Origin: Bacilli bacterium
Lineage (GTDB): Bacteria; Bacillota_I; Bacilli_A; RFN20; UBA1709
Length of the DNA stretch: 5,310 bases
NCBI GenBank assembly: GCA_028694305.1
Contig: JAQUTO010000063.1
Location: forward strand, 1-5,310
Direction of reading: 5' to 3'
Shown here: positions 1 through 5,297 of the stretch, piece by piece
Layout of the letters: every line of letters starts with the position of its first letter
Numbering within the stretch: position 1 is the stretch's first letter
Translations under genes and position numbers: made by a program
Notes under the pieces: model-generated
Databases searched by the model: none
Told to the model about the DNA's origin: nothing
What the model saw: the letters and a program-made list of their open reading frames with translations, nothing else

Positions 1-1
1 T

Positions 2-55
2 CATAAAAATGGCAAATACTATACTTGTGTCAAAGAAGTGTGGACAGGTGTCTAA
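2..55 (+). CDS. Possible C-terminal end of an upstream gene (partial)
   Basis: This frame is open from the left edge of the window to a TAA at 53-55 and would encode HKNGKYYTCVKEVWTGV. The codons used (GGC, TAC, GTC, TGG) resemble those of the complete genes downstream, and the stop falls just before an AT-rich stretch that looks non-coding, as expected for the tail of an upstream gene on the same strand. Seventeen residues are too few to recognise a family or exclude chance. No hairpin with a T-tract follows the stop, so transcription from this gene could run into the flavoprotein gene. The call rests only on open frame, composition and context. Confidence 0.35.
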   Translation, partial: HKNGKYYTCVKEVWTGV

Positions 56-105
56 ATATAGTGCGATAAAAGAGCCGAAAATACACATTTTTTCTTTAGT
101 TAGTT

Positions 106-117
106 TCAACATGTTGA
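106..117. repeat. 12-bp perfect palindrome, possible operator
   Basis: TCAACATGTTGA is a perfect inverted repeat centred 18 bp upstream of the -35 box at 135-140, in the non-coding stretch before the flavoprotein gene. A position just upstream of a promoter would suit a transcription factor dimer. I do not recognise it as a known regulator box. A palindrome this short can arise by chance in AT-rich DNA, so an operator role is inference only. Confidence 0.25.
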
Positions 118-134
118 GGAGTTTATTATTGGCA

Positions 135-163
135 TTGAAGAAAAAGACCTAAAAGTCTATAAT
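135..163 (+). promoter_or_regulatory. Sigma-A-type promoter of the flavoprotein-permease operon
   Basis: A -35 element TTGAAG (135-140, four of six matches to TTGACA) is separated by exactly 17 bp from a perfect -10 element TATAAT (158-163). Transcription should start near 170, leaving a leader of only about 13 bases before the ATG at 183, with the ribosome binding site at its very 5' end. The -10 box lies inside a GTCTA / TAGAC inverted repeat (155-159 and 164-168), which could be a repressor site. Spacing and -10 are ideal; the -35 is moderate. Confidence 0.7.
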
Positions 164-169
164 TAGACC

Positions 170-176
170 GAGGGTG
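170..176 (+). promoter_or_regulatory. Ribosome binding site that decides the flavoprotein start
   Basis: GAGGGTG, continuing as AGGGTGAT, matches the 16S anti-Shine-Dalgarno well. The AGGG core (171-174) lies 8 bases before the ATG at 183. The in-frame GTG at 174 is inside this site and has no ribosome binding site of its own, so ATG 183 is the better start. Confidence 0.8.
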
Positions 177-182
177 ATATTC

Positions 183-1397
183 ATGCCACGAGTTGCAATT
201 ATCGGTGGTGGTGCTAGTGGGTTACTTTGCGCCATTCATCTTAAAGAAATATTAGGTGATAAAGTTGATGTCACTGTTTTTGAGCGCAATAATCGTTTAG
301 GTAAGAAGATTAGTTTAAGTGGGAATGGGAGAGGTAACATCTCCAACAATAATGTTAATAAAACCGCTTATAATAATCCAACTTTTGTTGAGCCCACTTT
401 AGCCAAATATGGTGCTTCAAATCTTTGCACTTATTTTCAAACATTAGGTTTATTAACTAGGGCGGATGAAGAGGGCAGAATCTATCCTTATAATGAAGTC
501 AGTAATAGTGTTTTAGATGTTTTACGTTTGGCTTTAAATAATCAGAAAATCCCTGTGGTTTATGAATATGTTGATTTCATTAAAAAAGGTCCTGAGTTTG
601 CAGTAGGGATTAGGCGTTTTGACTATGTTGTTTGTGCCATTGGAAGTATTGCTTCTAATAATGAACATCAAAATAAATTGGCCACTTCGCTTGAAGAATT
701 AGGCCATCATTTTACTAAACTTATTCCAGCTTTAGCACCACTCCCATCCACGAACCCTTGTTTACCAAGTTTAGTGGGGGTTAGAGTGAAAGCTAAGGGG
801 AGTATTTTTATCAAAGATAAAAAGGTAATGGAAGAAAGCGGTGAATTCATCTTTAAAGATCATGCCATTTCTGGCATTGCTTTATTCAATTTAACTTCCC
901 GTTTTGCTTTAGAATTACAAAAGCAAGATGTAAAGAATGCTCGCGTAAGTTTGGATTTATTTCCAGAATATAGTGAGGCCGAATTAGCTACACTGATTAA
1001 GACTCAAATTAACAACCAACCAAGTGAATCCTTGGCTGAAATCTTAACTGGTTTTGTGCAAAAGATGGTGGCTTTAAGTGTGGTTAAAGAAGTCGGTAAA
1101 ATTATGCTATCTTCACCCAATAATGATAAGGTGCTTGAATTAGTTAGAATCTTAAAGGGTTGGGACTTTATTGTTACTCCTCCGAAAGACACTTCTAATG
1201 CCCAAGTAATCTCGGGTGGAATTAAGACTAATGAAGTCAACGCTAATACCTTGGAATCAGAACTTGTTCCAAATCTTTATTTTGGCGGCGAAGTTTTAGA
1301 TGTCAATGGTATTTGTGGTGGTTATAATTTACATTTTGCCTTCGCTTCAGGTTTAGTGATGGCGGAGAGTATCGCAAGAAAGATTGAAGGTAAGTAA
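183..1397 (+). CDS. HI0933/BaiN-type NAD(P)/FAD-dependent flavoprotein oxidoreductase
   Basis: The 404-residue product belongs to the HI0933-like flavoprotein family (YhiN, YtfP, BaiN, 'aminoacetone oxidase family'), whose members are usually about 400-420 residues. It should be a soluble cytoplasmic enzyme binding FAD. An N-terminal Rossmann motif GGGASG (residues 8-13) is followed by an acidic strand end (VFER) and the family block SGNGRGN (46-52). Then come GRIYPYNE (98-105), the mid-domain block GEFIFKDHAISG (220-231), and the C-terminal FAD block GGEVLDVNGICGGYNLHFA (368-386). Two family motifs are altered: the usual GRCN is GRGN, and the usual ATGG-x-S-x-P-x-x-G-S/A-T-G stretch is the degenerate AIGSIASNNEHQ (about 152-163). 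The substrate is unknown. BaiN in Clostridium scindens has been linked to bile-acid reduction, but family membership alone does not carry that over. A permease gene begins at the base after the stop codon. The alternative start GTG 174 would add three residues and is disfavoured by the ribosome binding site. Confidence 0.9.
   Translation: MPRVAIIGGGASGLLCAIHLKEILGDKVDVTVFERNNRLGKKISLSGNGRGNISNNNVNKTAYNNPTFVEPTLAKYGASNLCTYFQTLGLLTRADEEGRIYPYNEVSNSVLDVLRLALNNQKIPVVYEYVDFIKKGPEFAVGIRRFDYVVCAIGSIASNNEHQNKLATSLEELGHHFTKLIPALAPLPSTNPCLPSLVGVRVKAKGSIFIKDKKVMEESGEFIFKDHAISGIALFNLTSRFALELQKQDVKNARVSLDLFPEYSEAELATLIKTQINNQPSESLAEILTGFVQKMVALSVVKEVGKIMLSSPNNDKVLELVRILKGWDFIVTPPKDTSNAQVISGGIKTNEVNANTLESELVPNLYFGGEVLDVNGICGGYNLHFAFASGLVMAESIARKIEGK
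1386..1394 (+). promoter_or_regulatory. Ribosome binding site of the permease, inside the flavoprotein gene
   Basis: GAAGGTAAG lies in the last codons of the flavoprotein gene; its AAGG core (1387-1390) is 7 bases before the permease ATG at 1398. Because the stop codon and ATG are adjacent (TAA-ATG), ribosomes ending the first gene can restart at once, which implies translational coupling and a fixed expression ratio. Confidence 0.75.
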
Positions 1398-2717
1398 ATG
1401 GAAGCAATATTGCAGGTGCTAAGCAACACCAAAGTTTTAGTTTCAATTATTATTGGAGTCTTAGCAATTATTATGGCTATAGTTTTAGCCAAGAAATATC
1501 ATTTAAGTAATTATCAAATACTAATTTTTATTTTACTAGTTTGTTTCTGGTTTTCAATTATTGTGGCCCGGGATTATCGGAAAGCTTTTGCGGCTTTATC
1601 GACTGAAGTTGGAGGCTTAAATCTAGGAGAAGCAATGGCCGCAACTGTGGCCTCAGCTTATGGCTTAGTCTCCATCTTTGCTCGAATCTCATTCTTTGGT
1701 TTAGCCGACTTATTTAGAACTCGTAAATTCTTTATTGCTTTATCACTAGGACTAACTATCGTGTCGTCTATCTTGGTGTTTGTTAATCCTTGTTATCAAA
1801 CTTTATTATTCTCCTCATTATGTTTTGGACTTGGAGCTTCATTATTAGCCATGTTCAATGTTATCTTTGCTGATACCTTTAAAAAGGAACAGGCGATGGC
1901 TTCGGTTTCTATTCTTTCAATTGCGCCTTTAATTGCTGAATTACTTGTCGCACCATTCCAGTATTATGCGACTATGAATACGCCGCGTAACTATACCTTC
2001 TTATGGGCAGTGAGTGCGATTACTGCTGTTATTTGTTTGATTGTTTTACTCTTCATCAAAGAACAACGGCCAGAAGAGAGAAACTTCAGTGTCAAGAACT
2101 TTAAAATTGCTCTAACTAACAAGAGTTTTATGATTGTTTGTGTGGTGGGAGTGTTAATTTCCTTTATTAAATTTGCGACCAGTGGTTCCAATATGACTAA
2201 CTTTTCTAACTTGATTAATATGGATCCAATGGGAGTGGCTTATTTAGGAGTTGTCTTCTCAGTAACTCAATTAATCTCGGGAGTTTTGATGGGGACATTA
2301 TTAACCAAGAAAATTGGGGTAAAATGGACATTGATTATTGGAGTTATACTAAGTGGTATTTTCTCTTTAATTGGGTCATTTATTACTAATCCAACTTTGC
2401 TCTTTATCTCCTATGCATTAAATGGGATTGGGTATGGCTTAACTTACAATGTCTTAATTGGAATTGCCTTATCTCACTTTGACCGCAACTTAAGAGAAGT
2501 CGCTATGGGAATTTTCCAAACCTTCTTTGCGGTTGGTATCTTCTTTGGGGATAAGATTTATAACTTTATTATCCAAGTCTTTGGTGGTAACTTAACTGGC
2601 GTTAGTTTATATCAACGCACTTTCTTGATTACGGCGATAGTTGCTTTAATCACAGTGGGGCTTTGCTTTATTGTCTTTAGAAATAAGCCAAGTTCAGTTG
2701 CAAAGAATGAGAAATAA
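1398..2717 (+). CDS. Major facilitator superfamily (MFS) permease with an extra N-terminal helix
   Basis: This 439-residue, very hydrophobic protein is a cytoplasmic-membrane secondary transporter. Twelve helices fit the MFS pattern by eye: about 38-57, 77-100, 111-130, 134-158, 166-187 and 199-220, then a charged cytoplasmic linker (221-242), then 243-261, 276-301, 308-328, 333-357, 367-390 and 406-427. GLADLFRTRK (101-110), after the second of these, is a recognisable version of MFS motif A, which anchors the assignment. A further hydrophobic segment at about 11-31, followed by KK, precedes the canonical first helix and gives 13 in all. Substrate and direction are not evident. The gene starts directly after the flavoprotein stop, so both probably handle the same or a related compound. 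Distant similarity to oxalate/formate-type or bile-acid (BaiG-type) MFS carriers is possible but cannot be settled here. MFS membership is firm; the substrate is unknown. Confidence 0.85.
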   Translation: MEAILQVLSNTKVLVSIIIGVLAIIMAIVLAKKYHLSNYQILIFILLVCFWFSIIVARDYRKAFAALSTEVGGLNLGEAMAATVASAYGLVSIFARISFFGLADLFRTRKFFIALSLGLTIVSSILVFVNPCYQTLLFSSLCFGLGASLLAMFNVIFADTFKKEQAMASVSILSIAPLIAELLVAPFQYYATMNTPRNYTFLWAVSAITAVICLIVLLFIKEQRPEERNFSVKNFKIALTNKSFMIVCVVGVLISFIKFATSGSNMTNFSNLINMDPMGVAYLGVVFSVTQLISGVLMGTLLTKKIGVKWTLIIGVILSGIFSLIGSFITNPTLLFISYALNGIGYGLTYNVLIGIALSHFDRNLREVAMGIFQTFFAVGIFFGDKIYNFIIQVFGGNLTGVSLYQRTFLITAIVALITVGLCFIVFRNKPSSVAKNEK

Positions 2718-2726
2718 TGTTATATT
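2698..2726 (+). promoter_or_regulatory. Promoter of the thioredoxin-like lipoprotein gene
   Basis: TTGCAA (2698-2703, four of six matches to the -35 consensus) is followed after exactly 17 bp by TATATT (2721-2726). An upstream TGT (2718-2720) makes this an extended -10. The -35 lies inside the last permease codons and the -10 just past the stop. The expected transcript start is near 2733, giving a leader of about 23 bases. No terminator separates the genes, so the lipoprotein probably also receives read-through from the operon promoter. Confidence 0.6.
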
Positions 2727-2735
2727 ATTAAACAT

Positions 2736-2751
2736 AAAGGTAAGGGGGAAG
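2736..2751 (+). promoter_or_regulatory. Strong purine-rich ribosome binding site of the lipoprotein gene
   Basis: The leader contains two Shine-Dalgarno-like stretches, AAAGG (2736-2740) and AAGGGGG (2742-2748), within a nearly unbroken purine run reaching the ATG at 2756. The second is correctly spaced for that ATG. The site suggests efficient translation and supports this start, which also puts the signal peptide at the N-terminus. Confidence 0.7.
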
Positions 2752-2755
2752 AAGA

Positions 2756-3745
2756 ATGAAAAGAGGAATTAAGATTATGTTAGCATTAGCTTTAGGAGTA
2801 ATGGGAATAACTGGTTGTGGGTCCAAGGGTTTAACTCGGGCTGAAAAGATTATTTTACCTGCCACCCAAGAAGCTACCAGTATGATTGAAATAACTGGCA
2901 CTGATTTTGCTACTAAAGTTGAGAATAAAGATAGTTTTATCATTATGCTAGGGTCTCGTTCCTGCACCTCTTGTACGGCTTTTAAACCGATTATCAATCA
3001 ATATGTGGCTGATACAGGCAGTGACATTTATTTAGTGCAAAGCACAGTCACTTCTGTGGTTGATTATAAATACACTCCAACTTTAGTTATCTATAAAGAT
3101 GGAGAAGTCATCTTTAAAGAAGATCCAAATAGTAAGAGTGAAGTCTTTGATAGTTATGCTGGACTTAAAAAGAACATTGAAGAATATGCGATTGTCGCCC
3201 CAATTGTTAGTGTTTCTAGAGAACAACTTAGCACTAAAATATCGAATGGTGATGAGTTTGTTATTTATTATGGTTGGGATAAATGTGGAGATTGTTCATA
3301 TTTATACAATAACTTCTTAACTAATTATATTGTTGATAACGAAAATGCTAAACAACTCTATTACATTGAAACTAATGAATGGAGAGAGAATAAACCAAGT
3401 TCTAAACCAGTGGAGGGTAGTGATAACTACGAAACCGATATTGTGAATTGGAATAATTGGATTGATTTTGCCACTGAATTCCAGTTTGTGAGTTATGAGA
3501 ATGGGAAAGTTCCTACCTTACAGTATTATAAAGATGGAGTTATGCAAGAAATGTTCGTCTATTTCAATGATATTGCAACTTATACCATGAATGCGAATAA
3601 AGAGTATGAAATGACCATCACAGGTTCCTACTTTGCCGATAATCCTTATATTGGTCAAACGATGTTATATTCGGCTTATAAAGATACCGTTTCTAAAGGT
3701 TTCTATGATGCCAAACTCAAAGTCTTCTTCGATAAATATCTATAG
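2756..3745 (+). CDS. Lipoprotein with two tandem thioredoxin-like (CxxC) domains
   Basis: The 329-residue product has a lipoprotein signal: basic start (K2, R3, K6), hydrophobic core (about 7-17) and lipobox I18-T19-G20-C21. It should be lipid-anchored at C21 on the outer face of the membrane. Two thioredoxin-like domains follow. Domain 1 (about 44-145) carries C70-T-S-C73 and the cis-proline segment Y106-T-P108-T-L. Domain 2 (about 151-270) carries C177-G-D-C180 and V252-P253-T-L, with an insert of roughly 30 residues (about 206-240). Both have PTLxxYKDG after the cis-proline, pointing to internal duplication. The CxxC surroundings (GSRSC, YYGWDKC) resemble the 'bacteriocin transport accessory'/thioredoxin-like group more than classical WCGPC thioredoxin. 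A tail of about 60 residues has no recognised domain. The likely role is extracytoplasmic thiol-disulfide exchange; whether it oxidises, reduces or isomerises, and on which partner, cannot be told. It lies downstream of the permease with its own promoter and ends at a terminator. Confidence 0.8.
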   Translation: MKRGIKIMLALALGVMGITGCGSKGLTRAEKIILPATQEATSMIEITGTDFATKVENKDSFIIMLGSRSCTSCTAFKPIINQYVADTGSDIYLVQSTVTSVVDYKYTPTLVIYKDGEVIFKEDPNSKSEVFDSYAGLKKNIEEYAIVAPIVSVSREQLSTKISNGDEFVIYYGWDKCGDCSYLYNNFLTNYIVDNENAKQLYYIETNEWRENKPSSKPVEGSDNYETDIVNWNNWIDFATEFQFVSYENGKVPTLQYYKDGVMQEMFVYFNDIATYTMNANKEYEMTITGSYFADNPYIGQTMLYSAYKDTVSKGFYDAKLKVFFDKYL

Positions 3746-3749
3746 AATT

Positions 3750-3779
3750 AAACTTATACTTAATGTATAAGTTTTTTTT
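3750..3779 (+). terminator. Rho-independent terminator after the lipoprotein gene
   Basis: AAACTTATAC (3750-3759) pairs perfectly with GTATAAGTTT (3765-3774) around a five-base loop, TTAAT, and eight Ts run from 3772 to 3779. The 10-bp stem is AU-rich with two GC pairs, but the perfect pairing and T-tract make the call good. It starts five bases after the lipoprotein stop. There is no matching A-tract on the other side, so it should act only on plus-strand transcripts. It insulates glpK from the upstream unit. Confidence 0.85.
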
Positions 3780-3785
3780 AGGCTG

Positions 3786-3794
3786 TGTTATAAT
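3786..3794 (+). promoter_or_regulatory. Extended -10 promoter of glpK
   Basis: TGT followed by a perfect TATAAT (3789-3794) forms an extended -10 element. No good -35 exists at 16-18 bp spacing; TATAAG (3766-3771) lies there, inside the terminator stem. The promoter would therefore depend on the TG extension or an activator. The transcript should start near 3801, leaving a leader of about 12 bases with the ribosome binding site at its 5' end. I see no cre-like catabolite repression site between the terminator and the gene. Confidence 0.6.
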
Positions 3795-3797
3795 AAA

Positions 3798-3806
3798 AAA
3801 GAGGTG
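3798..3806 (+). promoter_or_regulatory. Ribosome binding site that decides the glpK start
   Basis: AAAGAGGTG contains the core GAGG (3801-3804). Candidate starts are GTG 3804, ATG 3810 and ATG 3813. GTG 3804 overlaps the site itself. ATG 3813 has an 8-base gap from GAGG, matching the flavoprotein gene, and yields the family-like N-terminus MEKYLLAIDEGTT. ATG 3810, with a 5-base gap, remains possible and would add one Met. Confidence 0.75.
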
Positions 3807-3812
3807 TTTATG

Positions 3813-5297
3813 ATGGAAAAATATCTATTAGCAATTGATGAAGGGACAACAAGTACACGCGCTATTTTGTTTGATAAGAATGGCCATAATATTGCCACTT
3901 GTCAAAAAGAATTCACCCAATATTTTCCACAACCCGGTTGGGTCGAACACGATGCAAACGAGATTTGGAAAGCGGTCCAACAAACCATTGTTGGTGTCAC
4001 TATTAAAAAAGGCATTAAACTAGAACAAATTGCAGCAATTGGAATTACTAATCAAAGAGAAACCACTGTATTATGGGATAAAAAGACAGGCGAGCCAATT
4101 TATCATGCCATTGTTTGGCAATCGCGCCAATCTTCCAAAATTGCCAAGCGTTATGAAAAGCATAAAACCTTAATTCATCATAAAACCGGTTTATTAATTG
4201 ACCCTTATTTCTCGGCCACTAAAATTAAGTGGATTTTTGAGAATGTCAAAGGTGCCAAAGCTAAAGCTAAAAAGGGAGAGCTTTTATTTGGAACCATTGA
4301 TACTTGGTTAATCTGGAAATTAACTAATGGTAAGGCCCATGTGACAGATTATACTAATGCCTCTAGAACGATGTTATTTAATATCAATACCTTAAAATGG
4401 GATCAGGAATTACTTGATCTATTTGAAATACCGAGCTGTATCTTACCAAACGTGAAAGAGTGTAGTGAAATCTATGGTTACGCTACGCTTGATTTTGCTC
4501 CTGGCTACGCTATTCCAATTAGTGGAGATGCTGGTGACCAACAAGCAGCTTTATTTGGTCAATGTTGCTTTGAAAAGGGGCAGGCCAAGAATACCTATGG
4601 GACAGGTTGTTTCTTGCTCCTAAACACGGGAACTAAGCCAGTTTATTCCAAGAATGGCTTATTAACTACCATTGCTTTAGGTTATAAAGGTAAAATAACT
4701 TATGCTTTAGAAGGTTCAGTTTATATTGGTGGCAGTGTTATTCAATTCTTAAGAGATGGCTTTAAAATGATGAAGAAATCTTCTGAAGCCACTAAAATGG
4801 CCACCGATGTTGCTACTACCGATGGAGTTTACTTTGTGCCAGCTTTAACTGGACTTGGTTCACCGTATTGGGATAATGAAGCAAGAGGTGCCATCTTTGG
4901 ACTGACTCGAGGTATTACTAAAGAACATTTGGTTAGAGCGGCCGTCGAAGCCATTGCTTTTCAATCCAAAGATGTGATGGATGTGATGCAAAAAGAATCG
5001 CATGTTAAACTAACATCTTTAAGCGTAGATGGTGGTGCAACTGCTAATAATTTCTTAATGCAGTTCCAAGCCGATATCTTAAATGTGAAAATTAATTTAC
5101 CTGAAGTGATTGAAACTACAGCGCTAGGAGCAGCCTATTTAGCAGGCCTAGCCGTTGGTTTCTATACTTCGCTAAATGATATCAAGAAGAATCATACTAT
5201 CGTTAAGACGTTCTCACCGGGTCGCAGTGATGAGAATGTTATGAAGATTTACAAGGGCTGGAAAAAAGCCGTAGCTGCAACACGCAGTTTTAAGTAG
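3813..5297 (+). CDS. glpK: Glycerol kinase (ATP:glycerol 3-phosphotransferase)
   Basis: The 494-residue product is full length for GlpK (about 495-505) and colinear with the E. coli and Bacillus enzymes. It phosphorylates glycerol with ATP to sn-glycerol 3-phosphate in the cytoplasm, feeding glycolysis and phospholipid synthesis. Visible motifs are the N-terminal phosphate loop DEGTTSTR (9-16; usually DQGTT), NQRETT (80-85, glycerol-binding R82/E83), W102, and DPYFSATKIKW (130-140, first FGGY signature with Y132). Further along are GDAGDQQAALFG (238-249, catalytic D242), TYGTGCF (261-267), the second FGGY signature from GAIFGLTRG to AAVEA (359-380), and the nucleotide-site motif DGGATANNFLMQFQ (406-419). 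In the control loop, the His that HPr phosphorylates in Bacillus/Enterococcus GlpK is replaced by F228, and the E. coli FBP-site GGTR is absent. The gene has its own promoter behind a terminator; no glpF, glpO or glpD is visible. Confidence 0.97.
   Translation: MEKYLLAIDEGTTSTRAILFDKNGHNIATCQKEFTQYFPQPGWVEHDANEIWKAVQQTIVGVTIKKGIKLEQIAAIGITNQRETTVLWDKKTGEPIYHAIVWQSRQSSKIAKRYEKHKTLIHHKTGLLIDPYFSATKIKWIFENVKGAKAKAKKGELLFGTIDTWLIWKLTNGKAHVTDYTNASRTMLFNINTLKWDQELLDLFEIPSCILPNVKECSEIYGYATLDFAPGYAIPISGDAGDQQAALFGQCCFEKGQAKNTYGTGCFLLLNTGTKPVYSKNGLLTTIALGYKGKITYALEGSVYIGGSVIQFLRDGFKMMKKSSEATKMATDVATTDGVYFVPALTGLGSPYWDNEARGAIFGLTRGITKEHLVRAAVEAIAFQSKDVMDVMQKESHVKLTSLSVDGGATANNFLMQFQADILNVKINLPEVIETTALGAAYLAGLAVGFYTSLNDIKKNHTIVKTFSPGRSDENVMKIYKGWKKAVAATRSFK

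Noticed and set aside
41..70. Second promoter-like pair TGGACA (41-46) and GATAAA (65-70) with 18-bp spacing
   Set aside because: The -10 is weak and the -35 lies in the likely coding tail of the upstream gene. The pair at 135-163 is clearly better and correctly placed.
9..152. Small plus-strand open frame of 47 codons starting at ATG 9
   Set aside because: It has no ribosome binding site in view, overlaps the possible tail of the upstream gene in another frame, and runs through the palindrome and the -35 box. Its composition resembles chance translation of AT-rich spacer.
2713..2729. AATAAT / ATTATT inverted repeat just after the permease gene, as a possible terminator
   Set aside because: The six-pair stem is all A/T, no T-tract follows, and it overlaps the permease stop codon and the lipoprotein -10 box. 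Read-through is more likely.
2728..2997. Minus-strand open frame of 89 codons opposite the start of the lipoprotein gene
   Set aside because: It is antisense to a well-supported signal peptide and first CxxC domain, has no sensible ribosome binding site or domain, and reads as a mirror of the real gene. The minus-strand frames at 1004-1240 and 1991-2191 were rejected for the same reason.
4255..4276. Low-complexity AAAGCT-type repeat in glpK (Ala-Lys run)
   Set aside because: It aligns with the charged Arg/Lys/Ala/Glu-rich helix found before the GELLFGT motif in other glycerol kinases, so it is ordinary family variation.
4971..4988. Tandem 9-base repeat GATGTGATG twice within glpK
   Set aside because: It encodes DVMDVM in a position where glycerol kinases normally have a similar DVLDAM-like helix, so it reflects protein sequence rather than a functional DNA repeat.
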